The notes under the pieces: generated by a model
The model's database searches: none
What the model saw: only the letters and a program-made list of their open reading frames with translations
What the model was told of the DNA's origin: nothing
Part shown: positions 17,394 to 26,921 of the stretch, in pieces
Numbering within the stretch: the first letter of the stretch is position 1
Layout of the letters: each line of letters opens with the position of its first letter
Assembly (NCBI GenBank): GCA_964584255.1
Contig: CAZOZM010000003.1
Span: 62,001-126,000 of the forward strand
From: UBA3775 sp964584255
Lineage (GTDB): Bacteria; Bacillota; Clostridia; Lachnospirales; Lachnospiraceae
Length of the DNA stretch: 64,000 bases
Direction: 5' to 3'
Made by a program: the position numbers and the translations under genes

Positions 17394-18314
17394 CTACTGT
17401 TCATCCTTAGCAAACAAAGCATTAACATACTCATCCGCATCGAATTTCTGGAGATCCTCAAGCTTTTCTCCGACACCGATATATTTTACGGGTATTCCAA
17501 GTTCCTTTTGTATTGCTATGGCTATACCGCCCTTTGCCGTTCCGTCCAGCTTAGTTATGACAATACCCGTAATATGGGCCACCTCATTAAACTGTCTCGC
17601 CTGAACAAGTGCATTCTGCCCTGTCGTTCCGTCAAGAACAACAAGCGTTTCCCTGAATGCATCCGGATATTCCCGGTCAATCACCCTGTTGATTTTTCCA
17701 AGTTCATCCATAAGATTCTTTTTGTTATGAAGTCTTCCTGCCGTGTCACACACAAGAACATCTATTTTCTTTGCCTTTGCAGAATTAACCGCGTCATAAA
17801 CAACTGCCGCAGGATCACTTCCCTCCTGTTGGGAAATCAGGTCACATTTTGCCCTGTCGGACCATTCCGCAAGCTGACCGATTGCTGCCGCACGGAAAGT
17901 ATCGGCAGCCGCAAGCATAACCGACTTTCCCTGTTCCTTAATCTTTGCCGCAAGCTTTCCGCATGTGGTGGTTTTACCGACTCCGTTAACACCTATTACC
18001 ATGACAACGGATTTTCTGTTTTCAAACTCATAAGCATCATCCGGAACATTCATCTGCTCTTTTATGCTGTCTATCAGAAGCAGTCTGCACTCATCAGGCT
18101 TGGTTATGTGCTGTTCTTCCACTTTTTGTCTGAGATTATCAAGGATACATTCGGTAGTCGTAACACCTATGTCTGCCATTACCAGAATTTCCTCAAGCTC
18201 TTCATAAAAATCCTCATCAATATGAGTGAATCCGTTAAATACATAGTCAAGACCCGAAGCAAGACTCTTCCTCGTCTTCGAAAGTCCTTCCTTTAATCTT
18301 CCAAAAAAACCCAT
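17394..18314 (-). CDS. ftsY: Signal recognition particle receptor FtsY
   Basis: This 306-aa SRP GTPase has an N-domain four-helix bundle (about residues 1-95), then G1 GVNGVGKTTTCGKLA, the DTAGRLHNK G3 region, TKLDGTAKGG and a C-terminal GVGEKLEDLQKFD. It docks SRP-ribosome complexes at the membrane. The acidic A-domain of E. coli FtsY is absent, as usual in Firmicutes. It lies 13 bp after smc in the rnc-smc-ftsY order typical of Firmicutes, with GGAGGTTATA before the ATG. Confidence 0.96.
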   Translation of the reverse strand: MGFFGRLKEGLSKTRKSLASGLDYVFNGFTHIDEDFYEELEEILVMADIGVTTTECILDNLRQKVEEQHITKPDECRLLLIDSIKEQMNVPDDAYEFENRKSVVMVIGVNGVGKTTTCGKLAAKIKEQGKSVMLAAADTFRAAAIGQLAEWSDRAKCDLISQQEGSDPAAVVYDAVNSAKAKKIDVLVCDTAGRLHNKKNLMDELGKINRVIDREYPDAFRETLVVLDGTTGQNALVQARQFNEVAHITGIVITKLDGTAKGGIAIAIQKELGIPVKYIGVGEKLEDLQKFDADEYVNALFAKDEQ

Positions 18315-18327
18315 TATAACCTCCGGT

Positions 18328-21300
18328 TTATTTCAGTTCATTTTCCACAAGGTCAACACTTACAAGTGTCGAAACACCCTTTTCCTGCATTGTTATACCG
18401 TAAAGTGCATCTGCCGCAGACATGGTACCTCTTCTGTGAGTTATAACTATGAACTGAGTGTTTTCAGTAAGCTTCTTAAGATAATTTGCGAATCTGCTTA
18501 CATTAGAATCATCAAGTGCCGCCTCAATTTCGTCAAGAAGACAGAATGGTGACGGTTTCAGTTCAAGAATCGCAAAAAGAAGTGCAATTGCCGTAAGTGC
18601 CTTTTCACCACCGCTGAGCTGCATCATATTCTGAAGTTTCTTTCCCGGTGGCTGTGCTATTATCCTTATACCGGCTTCAAGCACATCCTCATCTTCCATC
18701 AGTTCAAGAGTACCCTTTCCGCCCCCGAACAGTTCTCTGAAAGTCTCATCAAATCTCTTGCCGACTTCTTCAAAAGTCTCAAGAAACTGCTTACGCATGT
18801 CCACATCAAGCTCACCGATAATGTTTTCAAGCACTCCCTGTGCCTTAACAATATCATCCCTCTGTGTCCTGAGAAACTCATATCTCTCGCTCGTGCTCTT
18901 ATAGTCTTCAATTGCATTTACATTTACATCTCCGAGAGCTCTTATTTTATTTCGGATTTCCTGAATGTTTTTCCTGTTAGCTTCAGTTTCGCCTATATCT
19001 ATTGTAAGCTCTCTTGCCGTACTTATTGTGAGTTCATATTCTTCCCACATGTACCTGATGTTTGACTCAATGGCCTCCGCAAGCTTTTCTCTCGAGGCAC
19101 GGAGCCTGAATTCATCTTTATCAAGTGACGAAATTCTCTCACTTAATTCCTGACTTTTCGTATAGAATTCCTTATTCTTACGGTTAAGTTCTTCTGCCGT
19201 ACCGGAAAGTTCCTCAATTGCCTCGTCACACTCTTTGATTATGCCATCCTGTTCAGCAGCCCTTTTTTCTGCTTCCCTGATTGCTTTTTCCCTGTTCTTA
19301 AGCTCTTTTCCGGAATCCGCCCTTGATTTTTTAAGCTCACTGCCTTCTCTTTCAGCAGTCTGAATCTCTACAGAAACCCTTTCAATATTTTCTTTTATAT
19401 GCTCAATGCCGGAAATACATGTATTCATAACCGTAATATCTTCGACATTCGAGTTTCTGAGCATGTTTTCATCATCTCTCGCCGACTGAATCTGTGCCGA
19501 GATGATTTCTGCCTGCTTTTCCTCTTCTTTATTGAGTTCCGTATACTCTTTAATCTTTACTCCGAGTAATTCAAGAGTATCATTTATTGACTTGTTTTCC
19601 TCATCAAGCTGACGAAGTTCACCGTTATGCTTCTCTAAGCGCGAAGAAAGATCGGCCACAAGCTTATTTGCATGATTAAGATTGATCTTCGCAGTATTTA
19701 ATTCCACATATTTTTCCGAAAGCTCATCCTTAAGTTTGGTATGCCTTTCGGAATTCTTCGTGCGCTCATCCCTGAGTTCCTTTATCTTCTCATTTAATAC
19801 AGAAATTTCACCTTCGGACTCACTGATTTTTTTCTCCAGGTCCTCAAGTTCCCTCTTTCTTCCGAGAAGATTTGAATTGTTCTTAAAGGCACCACCGCTC
19901 ACCGCACCGCCGGGCTGGAACAATTCTCCGTCCTTCGTTACAATTCTCAGCCTGTGTTTATATTTGTTTTCAATTTTAATGGCATTATCAATGGTATCAA
20001 CGACGAGAAATCTTCCGAGAAGATATCTCACAGCCTCCTCATATTCCGGTTTAAAATCAACCAATTCGGAAGCTATACCTTCAACCCCCTTCATCATAAA
20101 CACACCGGCATCAAACTCATCCTTTTTTGCACGCACGGAATCAAGCGGAATAAAGGTTGCCCTTCCAAATCTTCCCGCCTTAAGAAACTCAATACATTTC
20201 TTTGCCGTATCCGTTGTATCAACAACTATATTCTGAATGTTACCGCCGAGAGCCGTTTCAATTGCCGTTTCCATGTCCGGAGCAGTCTTAATAAGATCGG
20301 CAACAACTCCCTTTATACCGTCTATGCGCTTTCGCTCATCCATACACTTTCTGACCGCTGCGCCATAACCTTCATAGCGTTCGGAAAGATTCTTTAACGT
20401 ATCGATTTTAGACTTGGAGACCAAAAGTTCCTGTCTTTTTTTCAAAAGCTGTTCATTGAGTTCGGAAATAACCGCATCCGACTCTTTTTTCCCTGATTCA
20501 AGTTCATCACAGAGCTTTGCCGTTTCAAGAACCTCTGCCGAAATTCTTTTCAGCTCCTCTTCAGCATTCTTTACATTTGAGTCATTAATACCGATTTCCG
20601 ACTTAACACCAAGAATCTTGGCATTAATTTCAGCACGCCTTATGGCATACTGTTCACCCATGGTATTAATTCTCTCAAGTTCCGTTCTTACCCTTGTATT
20701 TTCGGAAAGTGTCTCAAGTCTTGAATGATTAAGGGCACTTTCTTTCTCCATAAGAGCCGTTATCTCGTCTTTTTTGATTCTGAGTTTATCGGCACTTTCA
20801 TCACATTTCTTCTTTAACTCTTCAAGCCTGTTTTCCGACTCTGCCAAAGATTCATTATATGAATTCAGCTCATCTTCATATCCTTTTTTTCGTGCAAGAA
20901 TCGAATCAAGTCTCGAAAGATAATGTTCCTCGCCTGCCTTTATCGTAAGAATCTGCTCGGAAAAAACCCTTACATCATTTTCTGCCGTCTGCTTATCAAG
21001 AGCTGCCTGATTCTTTTTCTCCCTGTTTCTGTCAAGGAGCTGCTGTCTCTTTTCCAACTCGGCAACCATGGCCTCATACTCATTCTTGGCCATCTCATAA
21101 TGACGTCTGGTCTCTTCCAAATCATTTCTGACTATTTCCAGCTTGTCATCAAGTTTTTTAAGTTCGTCATTGTTATGCTCGTATTCATTGACAAAACGGC
21201 TTACCTCAAGTCCCTTAAGTTCATCCTTAAGTTTAAGATATATCTTTGCCTTCTCATATTGTTTCTTAAGAGGTCCAATCTGTTTTACTATCTCAGAAAT

Positions 21301-21882
21301 AATGTCATTAACTCTGTCCAGATTCTGCTTTTCCATCTCAAGATTCTTTTCAGCTGCCCCTTTACGCTTTTTATACTTAACTATTCCCGCAGCTTCATCA
21401 AAGATTTCACGTCTGTCTTCCGGTTTTGAGCTTACGATCTTATCAATCTGTCCCTGCCCGATAAGCGAGTAGCCTTCTTTACCTACACCAGTATCAAAAA
21501 ACAGTTCCTGCACATCCCTGAGACGGCAAACCGAACCGTTTATAAGATATTCACTCTCACCGCTTCTGTATACACGTCTTCCTACCGTCACCTCATCATA
21601 TGCTATCGGAAGCCAATGATCTAAATTGTCCAACGTAAGCGTAACATAAGCAAAACCAAGAGGTTTTCTGTTTTCGGTTCCGGAGAAAATTACATCCTGC
21701 ATAGAACTTCCGCGAAGCTGTTTTGCACTCTGTTCACCAAGAACCCATCTTACGGCATCCGCAATATTACTCTTACCGCTTCCGTTAGGTCCGACAATTC
21801 CTGTTATACCGGATTTAAATTCAAGTCTTGTTTTATTTGCAAAAGCCTTAAACCCATGCGCTTCAATACTCTTTAAATACAT
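18328..21882 (-). CDS. smc: Chromosome segregation ATPase SMC
   Basis: This 1184-aa protein has the full SMC plan. The N-terminal Walker A is GPNGSGKSN (about residue 32). Long coiled coils run to about residue 500 and from about 680 to 1010. A hinge lies near residues 510-670 (GYGAAVRKCM and GRFGRATFIPL). The C-terminal LSGGEKALTAIALLFA signature and CLLDEIEAALDD Walker B follow. With ScpA/ScpB it condenses and separates chromosomes. The ribosome site ahead of ATG 21882 is weak (GGAACG), and the gene sits 16 bp behind rnc in one operon. Confidence 0.97.
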   Translation of the reverse strand: MYLKSIEAHGFKAFANKTRLEFKSGITGIVGPNGSGKSNIADAVRWVLGEQSAKQLRGSSMQDVIFSGTENRKPLGFAYVTLTLDNLDHWLPIAYDEVTVGRRVYRSGESEYLINGSVCRLRDVQELFFDTGVGKEGYSLIGQGQIDKIVSSKPEDRREIFDEAAGIVKYKKRKGAAEKNLEMEKQNLDRVNDIISEIVKQIGPLKKQYEKAKIYLKLKDELKGLEVSRFVNEYEHNNDELKKLDDKLEIVRNDLEETRRHYEMAKNEYEAMVAELEKRQQLLDRNREKKNQAALDKQTAENDVRVFSEQILTIKAGEEHYLSRLDSILARKKGYEDELNSYNESLAESENRLEELKKKCDESADKLRIKKDEITALMEKESALNHSRLETLSENTRVRTELERINTMGEQYAIRRAEINAKILGVKSEIGINDSNVKNAEEELKRISAEVLETAKLCDELESGKKESDAVISELNEQLLKKRQELLVSKSKIDTLKNLSERYEGYGAAVRKCMDERKRIDGIKGVVADLIKTAPDMETAIETALGGNIQNIVVDTTDTAKKCIEFLKAGRFGRATFIPLDSVRAKKDEFDAGVFMMKGVEGIASELVDFKPEYEEAVRYLLGRFLVVDTIDNAIKIENKYKHRLRIVTKDGELFQPGGAVSGGAFKNNSNLLGRKRELEDLEKKISESEGEISVLNEKIKELRDERTKNSERHTKLKDELSEKYVELNTAKINLNHANKLVADLSSRLEKHNGELRQLDEENKSINDTLELLGVKIKEYTELNKEEEKQAEIISAQIQSARDDENMLRNSNVEDITVMNTCISGIEHIKENIERVSVEIQTAEREGSELKKSRADSGKELKNREKAIREAEKRAAEQDGIIKECDEAIEELSGTAEELNRKNKEFYTKSQELSERISSLDKDEFRLRASREKLAEAIESNIRYMWEEYELTISTARELTIDIGETEANRKNIQEIRNKIRALGDVNVNAIEDYKSTSERYEFLRTQRDDIVKAQGVLENIIGELDVDMRKQFLETFEEVGKRFDETFRELFGGGKGTLELMEDEDVLEAGIRIIAQPPGKKLQNMMQLSGGEKALTAIALLFAILELKPSPFCLLDEIEAALDDSNVSRFANYLKKLTENTQFIVITHRRGTMSAADALYGITMQEKGVSTLVSVDLVENELK

Positions 21883-21898
21883 TTATCGTTCCGTTCTT

Positions 21899-22597
21899 CT
21901 ATACTCCAAGTTTAATTATTGCCTGGTATGCAGCCTTCTGCTGGGCACTTTTCTTGGAATTACCCTTTCCTGTTCCGTAAACTTTCCCGTCTATCCTGCA
22001 TTCAACAGTATATTCCCTGTTATGCGGAGGTCCTGCCTCCTCAATCGTATCATATTCCGGAATACACTGAAAACGCTCCTGAACCAACACCTGAAGCTCA
22101 GTCTTTGCATCATAAAACAGTCTTTTGTTTTCGATGTCATTGAGCACATTCTTCAGTATAAATTCTCTTGCCCTGTCAATTCCGCCATCAAGATAAATTG
22201 CTCCGATAACCGCCTCAAAAGCATCTGAGACAATTGAATCCCTGCGCTCACCATGATTGTTCTTCTCACCTCTTCCGAGAAGAATAAACTCATCCAGATG
22301 TATCATTCTCGCCGCCTCAGCAAGTGAAGGCTCACAAACCAGACTCGCTCTCAGTTTTGAGAGTTTACCCTCGTGTGTATCCGAATAGTTATGAAACAGA
22401 TAATCACTCGAAACCAGTTCAAGTACCGCATCTCCCAGAAACTCAAGACGTTCATTATTCTCATCCCTGCCACCCTTTATCATAAGTTCGTGACCATAGG
22501 AAGAATGAGTGAGTGCAAGCTTCAATAGTGCTTTATTCCTGAATTCATAACCTATGTTCTTTTCAATCAAAGCCAAATTTTTCATATAATCAACCAT
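21899..22597 (-). CDS. rnc: Ribonuclease III
   Basis: This protein of up to 232 aa has an endonuclease domain with the signature NERLEFLGDAVLEL (catalytic Glu/Asp), a second catalytic DAFEAVIGAIYLD stretch, and a C-terminal double-stranded RNA-binding domain ending in GNSKKSAQQKAAYQAI. It cuts double-stranded RNA in rRNA processing and regulation. The start is uncertain: GAGG lies 1 nt before ATG 22597 and 13 nt before the in-frame ATG 22585. It lies between acpP and smc. Confidence 0.95.
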   Translation of the reverse strand: MVDYMKNLALIEKNIGYEFRNKALLKLALTHSSYGHELMIKGGRDENNERLEFLGDAVLELVSSDYLFHNYSDTHEGKLSKLRASLVCEPSLAEAARMIHLDEFILLGRGEKNNHGERRDSIVSDAFEAVIGAIYLDGGIDRAREFILKNVLNDIENKRLFYDAKTELQVLVQERFQCIPEYDTIEEAGPPHNREYTVECRIDGKVYGTGKGNSKKSAQQKAAYQAIIKLGV

Positions 22598-22612
22598 ACC
22601 TCAGAAAGATAA

Positions 22613-22834
22613 CTATTTTGTAAGGAATTCATACAAGTCACCTACAGAGGTAAGTGATGATGCTTTCTCAAAGCTCATTTCGAAATCCATTTTTTCCTCA
22701 AGAGCAGCCACAATCTTTATCATTTCAAGCGAGTCCAATCCCAAATCTTCATTAAAAAGAGTCTCTGCACTAATCTCTTTTTCATCAATTTTAGTTACCT
22801 CACTTATAATGCGAACCAGTTCTTCAAGTGTCAT
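22613..22834 (-). CDS. acpP: Acyl carrier protein
   Basis: This 73-aa acidic protein has the phosphopantetheine serine in LGLDSLEMIKIV (about residue 36). It carries growing acyl chains in fatty acid synthesis. It is placed directly after plsX, which uses acyl-ACP, and before rnc. GAGGATTAT precedes the ATG. It is the only fatty-acid synthesis carrier in the window. Confidence 0.94.
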   Translation of the reverse strand: MTLEELVRIISEVTKIDEKEISAETLFNEDLGLDSLEMIKIVAALEEKMDFEMSFEKASSLTSVGDLYEFLTK

Positions 22835-22853
22835 ATAATCCTCATTCCTGCCG

Positions 22854-23885
22854 TTATTCCTGTACGGATTCTTCTCTCTTTACGGCAACATTATCTCTTA
22901 TTAATTCATCTATCTTTTCCTGTTTGAATGAAACACACTGCTTAATGGCAGCTTTTACTTCACTGTCCTTTGAATTTCCATGAATCTTTACCACAAGACC
23001 CTTAAGACCGAGGAAAGGAGCACCGCCGTATTCCGTCGTATCAAATCTCTTTACAATTGATTTGAGATTTGGTTTTACGAGCGCACCACCGATTTTACCT
23101 CTTGTTGTCGACATGATTCCATCCTTGATCATTTTGATAAGAACACTTGCAGTACCCTCATATAATTTAAGAATCACATTTCCGACGAAGGCATCACATA
23201 CGATAACGTCACAGGCTCCATAAGGAATATCCCTTGCTTCAACGCTGCCGATAAAATTTATATCCTTACATTCTTTAAGCAGCGGATAGGTTTCCTTTAC
23301 AAGCATGTTTCCTTTTTCTTCTTCAACACCGACATTCACAATTGCAACTCTCGGATTCTTAATTCCTACGACCTTTTCCATGTAAATAGAACCCATCTTA
23401 GCATACTGAACCAGCATTGACGGCTTTGCATCAACATTTGCACCAGAGTCAATTATCATTGAAACTCCTGTCATTGTAGGGATTATAGGTGCAAGCGGAG
23501 TTCTCTCTATTCCGCGTATTCTTCCGACAATAAGCTGGCCGCCTACCAAAACGGCACCCGTACTTCCTGCAGAAATAACGCAGTCCGCCTCACCGCTCTT
23601 AACAAGATTCATTGCAACGACAATCGAAGAATCTTTTTTCTTCCTTACCGCTGCAACCGGAGGTTCGTTACAATCTATATTTTCATTTGCATTTACTATC
23701 CTGATTAAAGATTTATTCAATTCCGGATATTTGTTTAATTCATCCTCAATAACCGATTTCTGACCGACGAGTATGATGGATACATTTTCATCCTCCATTG
23801 CCGCCTGAACAGCTCCCTTAACAATGTATTCCGGAGCATTATCACCACCCATTGCATCTATGGCAACTCTTATTTTTTCTGACAT
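22854..23885 (-). CDS. plsX: Phosphate acyltransferase PlsX
   Basis: This 343-aa enzyme makes acyl-phosphate from acyl-ACP for phospholipid synthesis. It starts VAIDAMGGDNAPEYIVKGAV and contains CVISAGSTGAVLVGG and the TTEYGGAPFLGLKG region near the end, all PlsX hallmarks. GGAGG lies 8 nt before ATG 23885; the in-frame TTG at 23900 overlaps that site and is not the start. It is the first gene of a plsX-acpP-rnc-smc-ftsY transcript with its own promoter. Confidence 0.96.
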   Translation of the reverse strand: MSEKIRVAIDAMGGDNAPEYIVKGAVQAAMEDENVSIILVGQKSVIEDELNKYPELNKSLIRIVNANENIDCNEPPVAAVRKKKDSSIVVAMNLVKSGEADCVISAGSTGAVLVGGQLIVGRIRGIERTPLAPIIPTMTGVSMIIDSGANVDAKPSMLVQYAKMGSIYMEKVVGIKNPRVAIVNVGVEEEKGNMLVKETYPLLKECKDINFIGSVEARDIPYGACDVIVCDAFVGNVILKLYEGTASVLIKMIKDGIMSTTRGKIGGALVKPNLKSIVKRFDTTEYGGAPFLGLKGLVVKIHGNSKDSEVKAAIKQCVSFKQEKIDELIRDNVAVKREESVQE

Positions 23886-23930
23886 AACGACGTCCTCCAA
23901 TCCGGATTTGCGTAAAACAATCCAATGTTA

Positions 23931-23959
23931 AATATATCGCATATCGGTAAAAAATGCAA
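23931..23959 (-). promoter_or_regulatory. Predicted promoter of the plsX operon
   Basis: On the minus strand TTGCAT (23954-23959), 17 bp and TATATT (23931-23936), between the upstream terminator and plsX. No FapR palindrome was recognised. Confidence 0.55.
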
Positions 23960-24016
23960 TAAAAAACCTCGTTTCCTCATAAACTTCAGAGATTTCAAAT
24001 ACATCCGCCAGGGCAT

Positions 24017-24049
24017 AAAAAAAGGAGAGCTCCCCACGGAAGTCTCTCC
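24017..24049 (-). terminator. Terminator after ispH-S1
   Basis: On the minus strand GGAGAG-ACTTCC and GGGGAG-CTCTCC form a two-part stem followed by seven T. This separates the ispH-S1 transcript from plsX. Confidence 0.85.
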
Positions 24050-24071
24050 CTTTATAAAATCTAAATCAATT

Positions 24072-26006
24072 TTATTCTTCGTCAGCTGCTTCAGCTTCTT
24101 CATCAGCCTGAAGTGCCTTCATGCTGAGACTGATCTTCTTTTCTTCTTCCTTGAAATCAACGATTTCTGCTGTGATTTCCTGGCCTACTGAAAGAACATC
24201 ACTTGGCTTTTCAACTCTGTTCTTCTGAATCTGAGAAACATGAAGAAGAGCATCTACACCCGGTGCAAGCTCAACGAAAGCACCGAAAGCTGTCATTCTT
24301 GCAACTTTTCCGGTTACAACATTGCCGATTGCATACTTTTCATCTGCACCGGCCCATGGATTCTCATCATCAAACTTCTTGCTGAGAGCAATCTTTGAAC
24401 CTTTGATTTCCTTAACAAAAACTCTAACCTTGTCACCAACCTTAAAGCTCTTCTTAGGATTTGCAATTCTGCCCCAGCTCATTTCTGAAACATGAAGAAG
24501 ACCATCTACATCACCGATGTCTACAAATACACCAAAGTCAGTGATGTTCTTAACAGTACCTTCAAAAACATCTCCTTCTTTGATACTTGCAAGAGCTGCT
24601 GCCTGCTTCTCAGCCTTCTTGGCAGCTACTACCTGCTTACGGTCACCGATTACTCTTCTCTTCTTTGGAGCATACTCGATTACTACGAATTCAATTTCCT
24701 GATCCTGGTACTTTGTAAGATCCTTTTCAAATGAATCTGATACAAGACTTGCAGGAATAAAAACCTTAATTTCATCAACAACTGCATTGATACCGCCTTT
24801 AACAACTTCAACAACCTTTCCTGTTACGATTGTCTGATTGTCAAATGCATCCTGGATAACCTGGCTTACTCTGTCATTGGCAACTCTTCTCGTACTGAGA
24901 GAAACCTGACCGTCTCCGTCATTTACCTTAAGAACCTTTGCCGTAAGTTTGTCACCAACTTTAACAACTGTAGTCAGATCAAGAGAATTGTCTCTTGAGT
25001 ATTCGTTTCTGTTTATTATGCCATCAGCCTTATAGCCTATATTTAAAACTATCTCATCTTCTTTGACATCGATAACTGTTCCTTCGACTACCTCTCCATT
25101 GTGTATTGATTTTAAAGATTCTTCTAACATCTGTTCAAAGTTCATGTCTTCCATTACCCTATGAACCTCCTCAATAATATTGTGTGGTGTTGAAGCTCCA
25201 GCTGTAATGCCTACGCTTTTATACGGTCTGAAAAGGCTTAGCTTTAAGTCTTCCGCACTTTGAATAAAAAATGTCTGTTCACAGCATCCTGCAGAAATTT
25301 CAAAAAGTTTTCTTGAATTAGAGCTCTCCGTACTGCCGATAACGATCATTGCATCGCACCGTGTTGCCAGATTTCTCGCTTCCGTCTGCCTTTCTTCAGT
25401 CGCATTGCAGATAGTATAATCCACACTAGTGTTCTTACTATAACCTTTTTTTTCAAGAATTGCAACAAAATCTTCAAATTTTTTGTAGTTAAATGTCGTT
25501 TGAGCAACCATGCAGACTTTTTCATCTTTTTTCAGTACGATATTTTCAAGCTCTTCGCTCTCTGAAACCACATCCGCCATGTTATCACACCATCCCAAAA
25601 TACCTTTTACCTCGGGATGATTCTTGTCGCCGGCAATAATGACGTGTCTGCCCTCCTCATGTGCCTTCATGACCTTACGATGGATTTTTTTTACAAAAGG
25701 ACATGTTGCATCCTCAATTTTAACCTTTCCGTCGCTTTTTTTCTCAATCTCATGAAGTTCTTCATCGGTTTTTCTGTCAACCCCGTGCGACCTGATGACA
25801 ATTACACCCTCCGTGATTTTGTTTGCATCATCGGTACTTTTTATTACGCATACGCCTTTTTTTTCAAGCTCACCGACAACATTCTCATTATGAATTATCG
25901 GTCCGAGGGTATAAACTCTTTTGTCTCCCTCACAAAGCTCATAAACTTTATCTACCGCCCTTTTTACACCAAAACAGAACCCGGCGGATTTTGCCACTTC
26001 AACCAT
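24072..26006 (-). CDS. ispH: Fusion of IspH (HMBPP reductase) and ribosomal protein S1
   Basis: This 644-aa fusion has an IspH part at residues 1 to about 280, with its three iron-sulfur ligands in SAGFCFGVKRAV, DATCPFVKKIH and ICNATEERQTEA. IspH makes IPP and DMAPP in the last step of the MEP pathway. Residues from about 300 on hold four S1 RNA-binding domains; the third and fourth carry the GVFVDIGDVDGLLHVSEMSW and GAFVELAPGVDALLHVSQ type core, while the first two are divergent. This fusion is known in Clostridia. GAGGTTATA before ATG 26006 sets the start, so the longer reading frame to 26078 is not used. Confidence 0.95.
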   Translation of the reverse strand: MVEVAKSAGFCFGVKRAVDKVYELCEGDKRVYTLGPIIHNENVVGELEKKGVCVIKSTDDANKITEGVIVIRSHGVDRKTDEELHEIEKKSDGKVKIEDATCPFVKKIHRKVMKAHEEGRHVIIAGDKNHPEVKGILGWCDNMADVVSESEELENIVLKKDEKVCMVAQTTFNYKKFEDFVAILEKKGYSKNTSVDYTICNATEERQTEARNLATRCDAMIVIGSTESSNSRKLFEISAGCCEQTFFIQSAEDLKLSLFRPYKSVGITAGASTPHNIIEEVHRVMEDMNFEQMLEESLKSIHNGEVVEGTVIDVKEDEIVLNIGYKADGIINRNEYSRDNSLDLTTVVKVGDKLTAKVLKVNDGDGQVSLSTRRVANDRVSQVIQDAFDNQTIVTGKVVEVVKGGINAVVDEIKVFIPASLVSDSFEKDLTKYQDQEIEFVVIEYAPKKRRVIGDRKQVVAAKKAEKQAAALASIKEGDVFEGTVKNITDFGVFVDIGDVDGLLHVSEMSWGRIANPKKSFKVGDKVRVFVKEIKGSKIALSKKFDDENPWAGADEKYAIGNVVTGKVARMTAFGAFVELAPGVDALLHVSQIQKNRVEKPSDVLSVGQEITAEIVDFKEEEKKISLSMKALQADEEAEAADEE

Positions 26007-26066
26007 TATAACCTCTTTCCTGCCATACGGGCTTTTCATCCCGGACGGGATTTTATCTGCAGCAAA

Positions 26067-26161
26067 GCATTCCGGCATCCTTTACCCTGCACACTCTTTG
26101 CAGCCCCTGACGAAACATCAATATACAGCATTCCGACAGCAGTTACCCTGCACACTCTTTA
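26067..26161 (-). repeat. Duplicated 3' end of cmk
   Basis: The last codons and stop of cmk (minus strand AAAGAGTGTGCAGGGTAA) recur perfectly 61 bp downstream. A further imperfect match follows (CGGAATGCT in both copies). The second copy again ends in a stop codon, ahead of the ispH ribosome site. Confidence 0.85.
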
Positions 26162-26823
26162 TAGATTTTAAGAATTTCCTCAATAACTTCATCCGCAGTC
26201 ATAAAACTGCTGTCTACCACATGTGCATCATCAGCTTTTCTAAGCGGAGATATTTCTCTGTTCATGTCACGCTCATCACGTTCAATTATGTCTTTTTCGA
26301 TTTCATCAATATCGGCATTTATTCCCTTTGCTTCATATTCAAGGAAACGTCTCTTTGCCCGCTCTCTGCTTCCGGCAGTAAGATAAATCTTACATATGGC
26401 ATCCGGAAGAACGCTCGTACCGATATCACGGCCGTCCATAACAACATCGTTTTTCTCTGCAAGGTTTTTCTGAAGCTGTGTAAGTTTTTTCCTCACTTCA
26501 GGATATACACTTATAGAAGATGTCATGGCACTTACTTCTTCTGTTCTTATGAAACCGTTTACCGATTCTCCGTTGAGAAGTACTATCTGACCCTCTTCAC
26601 CATACGCAAGTCCAACATTACTTTCCGACGCAACTCTGTTAACACCGGCCTCGTCTTCACACTTAACTCCGTTTCTTATGCAGTTAAGGGCAACAGCCCT
26701 GTACATTGCACCCGTATCGGCATATATCCATCCCAGTTTTTTTGCGACCGCTTTAGCGACCGTACTCTTTCCGGCACCTGCCGGACCATCTATGGCAATC
26801 TGATGACTCATTTTATCCTCCAC
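26143..26823 (-). CDS. cmk: Cytidylate kinase
   Basis: This 226-aa P-loop kinase starts IAIDGPAGAGKSTVAKAVA and contains DGRDIGTSVLPDA and FLEYEAKGINADIDEIEKDI. It phosphorylates CMP and dCMP. Cmk upstream of ispH-S1 is the usual order in Clostridia, echoing the old cmk-rpsA linkage. GGAGGATAAA precedes the ATG. Both the sequence before this ATG and the one after its stop are built from duplicated gene ends. Confidence 0.96.
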   Translation of the reverse strand: MEDKMSHQIAIDGPAGAGKSTVAKAVAKKLGWIYADTGAMYRAVALNCIRNGVKCEDEAGVNRVASESNVGLAYGEEGQIVLLNGESVNGFIRTEEVSAMTSSISVYPEVRKKLTQLQKNLAEKNDVVMDGRDIGTSVLPDAICKIYLTAGSRERAKRRFLEYEAKGINADIDEIEKDIIERDERDMNREISPLRKADDAHVVDSSFMTADEVIEEILKIYKECAG

Positions 26824-26829
26824 CTATCT

Positions 26830-26921
26830 GAATTTAATCACCGCAGCAATTAAACCCCTTCACTCTTTATTCAATTACCGCAGCATCCAGAGCCTTTCGC
26901 TCTTTATTTAACCGCCGCAGC
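26830..26921 (-). repeat. 37-bp degenerate triplication at the flavoprotein gene 3' end
   Basis: Three units begin with minus-strand GCTGCGG exactly 37 bp apart (CCGCAGC on the plus strand at 26915, 26878 and 26841). The first encodes the last residues and stop of the flavoprotein gene, the second reads Ala-Ala-Val-Ile-Glu-stop in the same phase, and the third runs into the cmk ribosome site. Confidence 0.8.

Noticed and set aside
17508..18296. 262-codon open frame opposite ftsY
   Set aside because: It is antisense to a certain gene, Ser/Cys/His-rich, without a ribosome site or any recognisable domain.
26098..26853. 251-codon open frame opposite cmk
   Set aside because: It lies fully across cmk and its flanks on the other strand, and the composition is that of reverse-strand sequence.
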